Part shown: positions 51,558 through 62,300 of the stretch, piece after piece
How positions within the stretch are numbered: the first letter of the stretch is position 1
How the letters are laid out: each line of letters begins with the position of its first letter
Origin: Selaginella tamariscina
Lineage: Eukaryota > Streptophyta > Lycopodiopsida > Selaginellales > Selaginellaceae
Reading direction: 5' to 3'
Assembly: GCA_003024785.1 (NCBI GenBank)
Contig: PUQB01000209.1
Location: forward strand, 62,001-126,000
DNA length: 64,000 bases
Translations under genes and position numbers: made by a program
The notes under the pieces: model-generated
The model's database searches: none
Seen by the model: the letters and a program-made list of their open reading frames with translations, nothing else
Told to the model about the DNA's origin: nothing

Positions 51558-54500
51558 GAGCCGCGAAGTTGGACGTAGGTGCAGGCTCCATTGGTGCTAC
51601 TCATACCATTCCATCACTCAAGTTTCCTGTACACATTCGCCTCAATAATCGAGAGCTCAAGGAGTTTGCCCTGTTAGACACTGGTGCAAATGCATGTTTC
51701 ATGGATGACACTTTTGCAGCTCAGCATGGCATTCCGGTGGTGAAGTTGAAGCATGCAATTCCTGTAGAGGTGGCCGATGGTCGTTTGATTGCTTCTGGCG
51801 CAGTTACCCACGCTACCACACCTCTCTCTTGCAATCATGGTGCATTCAACTGTTCGATTTCCTTCAACCTGATCAAGACTCGGTCGACTCCCATCATTTT
51901 TGGCATGCCATGGTTCGTTGTTGCAAATCCGCAGATCGACTGGAGGTCTAGGACGCTCACGTTTTCCTCTCCAACAGCCAGGATCAACCCTGTACCTTCC
52001 TGCGTGCAGGATACATCCTTGGTGTCTGAGGCAGTACAAGCTACAGGATTGACCGTGCCTGTTCCTGTACCAGTGTTGAAGACTCCTGCTCGACAGGATT
52101 CACCTCATGTCAGTTCCTCAGCACATCCGCAGGCTTTCTCCACTCCTGTAAGTTTGCGGTGTCCTGTACAGGGTTCTTCCAATCCTGTATCAGTGTCGAA
52201 GGTTCCTCCTCAACAGGATCCACCTCCTGTTGATCCATCAGCACATCACAGGCTCTCCTCACTCCTGTGCATCCACGGACTTCTGTACAGGATTCTTCCA
52301 ATCCTGTACACGTCAACATCCACATCTGTTTCTTCCAATCCTGCTTCTTTTCATTACTCTGTTTCTATTCCACCCCCCAAGATCCTTCCTCTTTTTCAAT
52401 CACAGCTCCTTCCTGCTCCTCTCCGAGTTCTTACCACTACCATGCATGAACTTACCACTGATCCTGCTCCTTTCCACCTTTTTGCCTTTCAAGTAACTCC
52501 TACGTCCTCTTCTACCTTTCCTGTGTCTGACTCTCCTGTTTTTCAATCTCCTTCACCTACTCCTTCTCCTTCTCCTCCTTCTTCTCTACCATCCAAGTAC
52601 CACGACTTTAAGGACGTTTTTGACAAGCACAAGGCTACAGTTCTTCCTGTTCACAGGTCCTACGACTGTCCTATTGATCTTGCAGAAGGAAAGACCCCAC
52701 CGTTCGGACCGATTTACGCATTGTCACCCACAGAGTTGGAGGTTCTTCGCCAATACATCGAGGACAACTTGGCATCCGGCTTCATTCGTCACTCAAAGTC
52801 CCCTGCAGGAGCGCCAATCTTCTTTGTCAAGAAGAAGGATGGGAGCTTACGTTTGGTTGTGGACTACAGGGGTTTGAATCAAGCTACCATTCGGAATCGG
52901 TACCCGTTGCCATTGATCCGGAACTTCTCGATCGGCTGCGAGGAGCAAAGGTGTTCACGAAGATCGACTTACGAGGGGCCTACAACCTTGTACGGATTCG
53001 TCCCGGCGATGAGTGGAAGACTGCCTTTCGTACAAGGTATGGACACTTCGAGTACACGGTGATGCCTTTCGGCCTTACCAATGCCCCAGCCGTGTTCCAA
53101 CATATGGTGAACGACATCTTTCGTGACTTCTTGGACCAGTTTGTGGTGATCTACCTTGACGACATTTTGATTTTCTCCAAGGACCAGGCGGCACATGACA
53201 AGCATGTACGGTTGGTTCTACAGCGGCTTCGTGAGCATGGCTTGTATGCGAAGTTGGAGAAGTGTTTTTTCGATAGGGATTCTGTGGAGTTCTTGGGCTA
53301 CATCGTCTCTCCTGCTGGCGTTTCCATGGACATGCACAAGGTGAAGACCATCGTGGAGTGGGAGAGGCCCAAGTCTGTACGAGATGTACAATGTTTCCTT
53401 GGCTTTGCAAACTTCTACAGGCGATTCATACAGGACTTCTCCAAGCGTGTACTTCCACTCACGGAACTCACCAAGCGCACAGAGGTTTTCTCTTGGTCCG
53501 ACAAGGCGGAACATGCATTCACAACACTCAAGGACACCTTCACGACAGCTCCGATTTTAGCACATCCTGATCCTTCTCGTCCTTTCTTCGTTGAAGCAGA
53601 TGCCTCGGATTTTGCAGTAGGATCCGTCCTATCGCAAGTTGGAGAGGACAAGTTGCTTCATCCTGTAGCTTTTCACTCTCGTAAATTCCTGTCGGCGGAG
53701 ATCAATTACGAGATTCATGACAAGGAACTCAAGGCCATTGTGGATTCGTTTGAGGAGTGGCGGCATTTCCTGGAAGGTGCTGCACATCCTGTACAAGTTC
53801 TTACGGATCACAAGAACCTGGAGTACTTTCAACGGCTCGAGTTCTCAGTCGGCGACAGGCTAGGTGGGCGGAGTTCCTATCACGTTTTGACTTCGTCATC
53901 GTCTACAGGCCCGGTTTTCGGAATGGCAAGGCGGACGCATTGTCTAGGCGCTCCTACCTTGCACCAAGCCCGGGCGATCCTGCATTTGACTGTCAAAGGC
54001 AAGTGTTGTTGGGTCCTGATCGATTCCGGCTTGCGGCACTGCAGGTCATCAGGCTCCAGCAAATTCAACTCTCCTACAAGACGTCCGTTCGCAGTTGGCT
54101 ACAGACGACTTGGCAAAGAATGTGTTCTCACACATTCATCCTGACGTTGCAAGTTCCTCTTCCTCCAGTTCCCGTCCAGACTACAACCTGTTCACCATAC
54201 AGGATGGACTCCTGTACCGGGAAGGTCTCCTGTACGTTCCTGTTGGTGTTTGCAGGACTCGTGTGGTACAGGATTGTCATGATACTCCGGCTACAGGACA
54301 TTTTGGTGTGGCCAAGACAGTTGAGTTGGTGACTCGCAACTATTGGTGGCCTGGGTTGCGGGTTTTGTGGAAAGGTTTGTACGGAGTTGTGACACCTGCA
54401 ACAGGTCGAAGATGCCTCGTCATGCACCTTGGTCTTCTTCGTCCTCTTCCTGTTCCTTCTCCTTGGAGATCCATTTCTATGGATTTCCTCACAGATCTTC

Positions 54501-55550
54501 CTCCTTCTCGTGGATTCGATGCAGTTCTTGTGGTGGTTGACCGTTTCACCAAGCAGGCTCATTTCCTACCCTGCAACAAGACAGCTACAGGTCAGACAAC
54601 TGCCGAGTTGGTGATCCGTGAGGTGTTCCGACATCATGGTCTTCCTGAGAGCATTGTTTCCGATCGAGGTCCACAATTCATGTCCAAGTTTTGGCGAGAG
54701 CTTCTTCGGAGTCTACAGGTTAAAGCGGATCTTTCTTCAGGATATCACCCGCAAACTGATGGACAGTCAGAACGCACAATCCAGACCTTGGAGCAATATC
54801 TTCGTTGCTTCATCAGTTACCAACAGGATAATTGGTTGGACCTTCTTCCTATGGCGGAGTTTGCCTACAACAACTCCATTCACGCATCTACAGGCCAGAC
54901 ACCTTTCTTTGCTCTTACAGGCACCATCCACGTTTTGACTTTGCTCTTCCTGCTTCTCCTTCTTCCGCTCCTGCAGTACAGGATCGTCTTCAGCATCTTC
55001 GGCAGGTACAGGATGATCTCCAGGTTCACCTTCAGCAGGCACAGGAACGGTACAAGCATCATGCTGATGCTCACCGTCAACCGCACCTGCATACAAGATT
55101 GGTGATCTCGTGTGGCTTCTTCGTCGACACATTCGCACCAACAGGCCTTCTTCTAAGTTGGATTTTCAACGATTGGGCCCTTACAGGATCGTGGCGGAGG
55201 TAAATCCTGTAGCTTTCCGACTCGAGTTACCACCTACGGTGAAACTTCATCCTGTGTTTCACACCTCCTTGTTGGAGCCGTATCATCCTTCTTCTCTTCC
55301 TGGTCGTGCTTCTTCTCCTCCCCCTCCTGTGGTCATTGCTGGTGAACCTGAGTACGAAGTTGCAGCCATCCTTGATTCTCGTCTTCATCGTCGTCAACTT
55401 CAATACTTGGTGGATTGGAAAGGTTATTTGCCTACCGATCGCACTTGGGAACCTGCATCCAACTTACTCCATGCTTCTTCCAAAGTTGCTGCTTTCCATC
55501 GGCGTTATCCTGCTAAACCAGGTCCCAAGACTCGTGGAACTCGTCCTTAG
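51521..55550 (+). pseudogene. Element C pol: protease, RT, RNase H, integrase, chromodomain
   Basis: Protease: [17 protein letters not shown] (51.67 kb). A Pro/Ser-rich linker with imperfect tandem repeats occupies about 52.0-52.6 kb. [22 protein letters not shown], then a one-base offset near 52918, then [33 protein letters not shown] and the catalytic YLDD at 53152-53163. RNase H: FFVEADASDFAVGSVLSQ and YEIHDKELKAIVDSF. The frame changes near 53830 and again near 54100. Integrase: HHCC with [23 protein letters not shown] with SMDFLTDLPPSRGFDAVLVV, IVSDRGPQFMSKFWREL and SSGYHPQTDGQSERTIQTL. The frame changes again near 54925 and near 55100. As written it is not one continuous product. Confidence 0.9.
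55350..55514 (+). other. Chromodomain at the C-terminus of element C pol
   Basis: EYEVAAILDSRLHRRQLQYL followed by VDWKGYLPTDRTWEPASNL has the aromatic cage pattern (Tyr, Trp and Trp-Glu-Pro) of a chromodomain. It defines the element as a chromovirus. Chromodomains bind methylated histone H3 and steer integration to heterochromatin. The residues of the cage are all present. Confidence 0.88.
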
Positions 55551-55561
55551 GGAGGAGGTGC

Positions 55562-56072
55562 TGTCACGACCCGATACAGGATACAGGATACGACATACAG
55601 GATTCAGCCTACAGGATATGCGATACAGGATTTCGGCCCGCAGGATATTCCCACAGGATATGCCACAGGATATTCCCGCAGGATATTCTCACAGGATATT
55701 CCCGCAGGATATTCCCGAGGATATTCCTACAGGATATTCCTATAGGATAAGGATGACCAATTTTGGCTAGTGACTAGATTAGGCTCATGACCAGATTAGC
55801 TTGGAGTTGTGAGCATAAAAGCTCCGACCTAATTGTTGTACAATCAGTTACAATCAACACCAGTCATTCTACGATTATTCTTGTTCCTTGTTCTTCTTGT
55901 TCTTGTCTTACTCTTTGCCTCCTGCTCCTGTCTTGCTCCCGGATCCTGTCTTGTTCTTGGATCCGTCCTGTTCCTGTTCTAGTTCCTGTCCTGCTCTCGG
56001 TCTGTTCCTGAGTCAAGCCTTCCTGTTCTCGGAATCCTACTTGCTTCCTGGTTCCTGGATCGTGGCTTGACA
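55562..56072 (+). repeat. 3' LTR of element C
   Basis: Begins TGTCACGACCCGATAC and ends GGCTTGACA. It is about 40 bp shorter than its partner because it has fewer CAGGATATTCC units (55640-55740) and small changes in the C/T-rich part. Confidence 0.92.
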
Positions 56073-56660
56073 ACACGGAGATCCACGTCTGCTATTTATT
56101 CTTTCTCCAAGGTGCACTTGTGAGCTGGAGCAGCAAGCGGCAAGCAACAATTGCTCTCTCTCTTCAACTGAAGCAGAATATATTGCTGCTACTGCAGCAG
56201 AATATATTGCTGCTACTGCAGCAGCAAAGGAAGCAATTTGGATTGGAGAGTTTCTGAGAGAGATCTGTATTCCGGCTCAGCGACCCGTGACTCTTTTCTG
56301 TGACAACAAAGGAGCAAGAACTATCAAGAATCCAAAGTTCCACGGGAGGACAAAACATTTTGAGATTAAAGTGCATTTCATCAGAGAGCAAGTGCTAGCA
56401 GACAGAGTTCTTCTCAAGTATGTCCCAACTCAAGAGATGACTGCAGATGTGATGACCAAGGCTCTAGCAAGAGAAGAAGTTTGTGCAGCATCGTGAGGAG
56501 ATGGGAGTTCTCGACTCTTACGGCTGAGTGGGAGTGTGAGGAGCCAGCCTGGAGTCAAGGACAGGTGGCGACAGACGTGTACGCAATGTGATGATACATG
56601 TGCACTGAGCGTTACGGCGTTCCAATACTTTGTACATATATATTGAGAAAAATCAATATA
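56073..56660 (+). pseudogene. Ty1/copia RNase H remnant, with possible LTR start
   Basis: Encodes the C-terminal end of a copia polyprotein: LSSTEAEYIAA-type signature, KEAIWIGEFLREICIPAQ, LFCDNKGARTIKNPKFHGRT, KHFEIKVHFIREQV and YVPTQEMTADVMTKAL. Two or three indels break the first part. A 24-bp unit is duplicated in tandem at 56173-56220. From about 56528 a TG-starting segment (TGTGAGGAGCCAGCC) may be the LTR. The upstream RNase H sequence and all other copia domains are missing; element C abuts directly. Confidence 0.88.
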
Positions 56661-56676
56661 AAAAAAAAAAGGGGAG

Positions 56677-59013
56677 TTAGTTAGAAAAACTGATTCTCCA
56701 TACCTTACTGATGGGATGAGACGGGATGGGATCCCATCTTGGCGCTGGAATATGGGATCTGAGGGATAATCCCGTCTTCTTTGTTGCTGCATTCACCTCC
56801 TTAAGCAACTCGTCAGCAGCCAAAAACTTGCCTGCCTTGATTGAAGCGTTGATCAACAACTCAATGGTCGCAACGTTGGGATAGTATCCAAACCTCTCAT
56901 CTCTTCAAAATATCCCATAGCAATCTCCAGTTCCCCATCTCTCGCACTCCCCTCGCATACGTCATGTGATCCGGGAGAATCCCATCTCTGTTCATATCGT
57001 CCAGGACCATCAGACATGTCTCCAACTTCCCCGCTTTTCCCATCCTCGCCATGAGTGTGTTGTATGTGAACTTGTCGGGAGTGACTGTAGTTTTCATACG
57101 CGTGTAAAGCTCCATGCTTCCTGTAGACGTCCGGCTTTCCCTAGGAGGTCTAGCACTATGTTATGTAACCAGGTCCGGCTTGTAGTTGGCTTGTCTTTTA
57201 TCCTCTGGAATACTTCCAGTGCAGCGTGGGCCTGGCTCACACATTGATGTTAGTGTGTGTGTGAGAGAGAGAATATTTGTTTGTGTGCAGAGTGCCTATA
57301 AGAGAAGGTGACATGCAGTGTACTGTACATGTTGTACATGGTGGTGTATAGCACATAGATGGATGCATGTATTTACAAATGTAGTATGAGGTTTGTACGC
57401 ACTATAAGTATATACATAACAGACACAGACGCACACACATACATACCTGTTAGCTCTACCCAGCCTGTTCATGAGAGTATTGAAAGCTCCCAGATTTGGA
57501 GCATATTCGCTCTCACAAAACCTCTCTAAGAAGGTGAAAGTCTCATCTAACCGTCCAAGTACGGCAAAAGAATCTACCAGAATCCTGTACGACTTTGCAT
57601 CCGGCCTAATCTCTTCCTCAATCATTCTCTCAAACAATTCTATCACCATCTCATGTTTTCCTGCAACATATGCATATGCATATGAGTGGTGCGTGTACAT
57701 ATATTTTATTTTATACGTACACGGGCCTGGGTGTATATATGTCAAGATAGTGTTATTGGCTTAACGTTTCTCTCTATATCTATCTATCTATCTATCTATA
57801 GCTATAAATGTCGATACAAATCAAGCTATCTTTGTTAACACACAAACACACACATGCGCGCGCACACACGCACCTGTACGAGCGTGGCAATCCATCATCA
57901 TGTTGAAGAGACCCAGGTTTGGCTTCAAGCGGTATATAAGCATCTCTCTGAACAGTTTCATGCTTATGTCTGACTCAAAACACTTGCAATATCCATTAAT
58001 CAATGAAGAATATGTAAACCGTCCGGCCTACATGATTATACTCAGATGTTTATGAGCCTCCTCCATCTAGAGAGAGAAAAACGCATATACCACAGTATAC
58101 ATATATGTACCTATAGATACCTGGCCAAGAATGCAGAAGCTGCTGATAATGAAGTTGTATGACATAGTGTTTGGAGTAACTTGTGACGTCGCATGCTCTT
58201 GAATATCAGTGGTACCACCTAAAAGGAGGACAATTAGCCCACACAACACACAAGCAAAGTTGTATGTATAAGTACCTGGGAGCAGCCAAGTTTTATTAAC
58301 TTAATCATGAAATAATTGTAATCCTCCAGTGTTGGACGAATCTCGCATCTCTCCATTTTGTGAAAGGTCTCCAGGGCGTCCTCTATCATAGATGCCTCTA
58401 TGTATGTCCTCAGAAGAATCCTGTAACAAAAGCGCGTGTTTTATGCCTACTCATATACTATGATATACTATATTTCTAAGTTATATACTATATAGATACA
58501 GAGACACAGGCATATGTATAGCTATCGAAAAAACGCGCGCACCCAGACACACACACGTAAACACTTGTATGTGACATATGTAATGGGGATCATCTGTTCT
58601 TCCATGCCCTTGATGACTATCATCAAACCTTCCATGGGTACCAAGAACCTTGAGTATGGCATTGCATGAGAATTGATCGTGTTCATATCCTTTGTATATG
58701 TCCGCCCATTTAAAAATGCATATGCCAAATCCACATTATCCCTGTAAATGTGTACAAATACATAGTTTAGTACAATATCAAGATATATATGTATATACTA
58801 ATCTTTGTATGCACATTTACAACTTTCTTTCACACACACACACACTGACCCATATGTTTTGAGAACTTCACATATGTGATACGGTGTCAAAACACCACCA
58901 TTGCTTCGTACAATGTCCTCGGCTTCCCATGCAGAAACATTGCCTTGTCTAAGAAGTCTGCTAAGATCATTCACAAGCTTGTTGTCCATTCCGAGGGCTT
59001 GAAAGTCTTGCAT
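56677..59013 (-). CDS. Pentatricopeptide repeat (PPR) protein, P class, multi-exon
   Basis: Organellar RNA-binding protein, presumably acting on plastid or mitochondrial transcripts. The start at 59013 (MQDFQALGMDNKLVNDLSRL) leads into NSHAMPYSRFLVPMEGLMIV, then many 35-residue helix pairs: FINGYCKCFESDISMKLFRE, RPDAKSYRILVDSFAVLGRL, PNLGAFNTLMNRLGRANR, TPDKFTYNTLMARMGKAGKL and ILPDHMTYARGV. Repeats end at IKAGKFLAADELLKEV near 56.8 kb. Introns split the repeats, which is unusual for seed-plant PPR genes. Several introns contain (CA) or (CTAT) runs. One or two frame shifts lie near 56.88-56.94 kb. No DYW or E domain was seen. The N-terminus does not look strongly like a transit peptide, so the start may be further upstream. 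Confidence 0.85.
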
Positions 59014-59333
59014 CCAATGAGCTCACTCATAGCACCTGTATAGCATGTTTGAGCATCAGTATAATATATCAGATACATAGTGTACACATGCTACAGACAC
59101 ACACACACACACACATACTGTAAACTATCTAAGCTTACTGTAATTTACATGAAAATGTAACTATATATTGTGTGATCACACAAACATACTGTAAACTGAA
59201 TTGCATAAGAATATAGATGTATATGACGAGTGAGTTAGTAACATCGAGCTTATAATACAATACATACTTTTGACAATAAAGTTGGAACTGTATACATAAA
59301 CTATCTTAACTTACCGTCAGATGTAATGCCGAA

Positions 59334-59386
<53 letters not shown>

Positions 59387-62300
59387 TATATATATGGGAT
59401 ACAAACTTATCCATTTGGTTTACAACATACATACATATATAAATTTGGTACTATACTGAAATATATAATACCATAGTTAGGACATACACTTCCATTCCGC
59501 GAGGTCCGGGCACCACGTAAGGTTTAAAAGTAATGCGCCACCAATAGTTTAGACGAGTGTATTTAGAGAACAATGTAGAAATAAATATGTAAAAAATTTA
59601 ATTTTAATTAGTATTTATGAGTAAAAGCTGATATAGGGTTTAAAGCTATTTTTTCCTATTTTTAAAGTAGACTTCAGAACATGATTTTTTAACTGAATAA
59701 GGGCAGGGAGCATATTGCCACCTACTTTTATAAATCTATTTTGTTTTGTCACAATAATTATTAATAGTATATAATAGTTTTTTCAATTAAAAAAATTATA
59801 TCAAAAGAAAATATTGTAAATTTCATTTACGTTATTACATAATCGTTTTTAAACTAATATGAGACTCTCTGCCCCCTCGTAAAAATGAATACATACACAG
59901 CACTAGCAGTAACAACTCGTACATCTGGTGTAAGGTCTCTCTCACACGCGCGCACTAACTTTTGTATATAAAAATACAATGACTTGTTTAAGTAAAGGTT
60001 AAACTGTGTGTAAGTTGTTTAAGGTGGAAGTTAAGCATTTAGAGTATCCAGATAACAATTCTTTCCTTTCTTTTTATATTTATTATTTATTAATGCATGT
60101 CAAACCTTCGTATTTATTTTATGACACTATACTAGCAAAAGTAACACATGTAACCCATCACGATGTTTTGGCTTACCCGGTATTTATTAAGAAAAGTTAT
60201 CAAATAAAAATATATTTTGAATTGGAAAGTTTTATTAAAAGTAAAAAAACAACCATGACTGTTACCTTCGTTAAAGTTAATTAATTTAACTCTGGGCATA
60301 TTTAAGATCGTGTTAAGGAATAATAACAAGGATTAGTATGACTTTAAAAAGTTTAAACATAAAAGGAATTTTATAAAATTGTCAGTACAATTCTGATGAA
60401 AGTCACTAAAAACGCTCATTTTAATGCACACCGATTAATTTGTTTTATAACTTCTATACTATAGAAACTTGATAAACCAAAATAGTAAATAACAAACCCT
60501 TTTAAATTATAAATTACAACTTTTGGTCACAGGGAGCCATATAGATTTACATACGCTATGTATAATAAATAAGATGCTTAGTTTTAGCATTTTCTTGAAA
60601 ATGGTTCTTGTCTAATATACTGCATCTGCTGCGAAGAGGATAGTCCAATCGCATTCAAGGGATATAAAACATAAATATCAGTGAGTGAGTGTGTGTGTGT
60701 GTGTGTTTGAGATAGAGAGTTTGTATATTATAGATACACACACACAATGCATGTTTTATTTAAAACAATAAGTAATTAATTAATAAATATAAATGCGAAT
60801 AGTCCAACTGAGTTTACCACAGAAGCAACATGTACAACGGAGAGATTAGCAAAAGTAGTAAATATCATTCAATGGTTAATATGTCATAAAAATAATATAA
60901 CTACATGATATTTTAATGTATGTATGTGCACACACATACACACAATAATAGAAGTAATGTTGCCTATCAATAATTTTAAAGGAGAGGATGTAGAAGTAAC
61001 TATTAAATATTAGATTTCTATAATGAGTAACTGATTTTATTTTAATTAAGATATTATTCATAAACATGAAATAATTCAAAACGTTATATGTTAAACTCTC
61101 TTTTTCAAGCGTGCCCAAATTGAAGGTGAATTTTAAATGCTTGAATTGATTCTTTACATTTTTATTTTTAAATTTAACTTAATGAAACTAGTGTAATGAG
61201 TTCTTAATGATAATAAAATCAGAAATTTAATGTAAATGACAAACATGTACAAAAAGTGTGCGACACACAGTGTCGCACAAACACACACACACACACACTA
61301 CACAAACACATGATATATACACACATAAGAGAGATGTTCATTGACTTACGTATAAGTCATATGCATATGTTTGATATACTACAACTTAAACTTAACACCT
61401 ACAGATTAGTGAATTAAAGAAAATGATAGATTAATCGAGATGAAATTCATAAACCTGAAGTAGTAATATATAAAATGCTAGTATGAGATTTTTTTTATTT
61501 ATAATTTAACTTCTGAACTCTTTATTTTTTTAATTTAATAAAGTTCTGATATCAATTTAAAAATTAATATTAAATATAAATTAAAGACTTTTAATTGATA
61601 TATACAGTTATGTTTTTATTTAACTCTATATATTAAAAGTGAATGATGTGAAATGGAAGATAGTTTCCGCTAATGTTGTTTGCTTTGTATTTTATTAAAC
61701 TCTCTATCTCTCTCTCACACACAAACACATACACACGCTCACACACACACAGATATTCACAGGACGTGAAATATATTTGTCCGTGTGTGTGTATTGGCTT
61801 ATAGTTATGTATGTCTATACATTCAGCATATGCATGGCCCATGTGTGTAGTGGCAAATAGTAATCACACAAATAGTTGCTACTTTAAATTATAGAAAGTT
61901 ATGAGTTAATATAAAATGGTCAAAGTAACTTAAAATTATAGATATAAATGTCGAAGTCTCTTATACACAATAAGTAGAAGTATGATTTTTGAAAAACCAA
62001 AAATAAATTAAACCCTCATCTTTTCATCTGTGACAAATCTTTAGAAAATAAAAAACAAAATCTTTATAAGATTTTCAAAATGAGAAAATTTTCATTATTG
62101 ATTTTATTACATTAATTTAGATTTAGATTTTATTTTGAAACTTTTTTAAGTATTATTACGAATAATTAAACTATTGACCATATATAAATAAATAGATACA
62201 TACATACATACTATATCACAAGATATATACATGTATAAATGTAGGTAGATACTTATATATATCAAAGTATATCTATAGTTTAAGATACACATGTTTTTAT

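Larger units (their letters stand above)
49925..56072 (+). mobile_element. Element C: chromovirus-type Ty3/gypsy, nearly complete
   Basis: LTRs 49925-50477 and 55562-56072 (553 and 511 bp; the left one has more CAGGATATTCC units). Internal order is gag, CCHC, protease, RT, RNase H, integrase and chromodomain. A purine tract AGGGAGGAGGTGC directly precedes the 3' LTR. The outer 5-bp flanks are GTCTT (left) and ACACG (right), so no target duplication is seen. The right flank is a copia RNase H and the left flank is something else. Pol has small indels near 52918, 54925 and 55090, so it may be recently dead, or these may be read errors. It is the most complete member of the B/C family here. Confidence 0.92.

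Noticed and set aside
60006-60284. 92-codon open frame in the AT-rich region
   Set aside because: Low-complexity Lys/Tyr/Phe-rich product typical of chance frames in AT-rich DNA. No motif seen.
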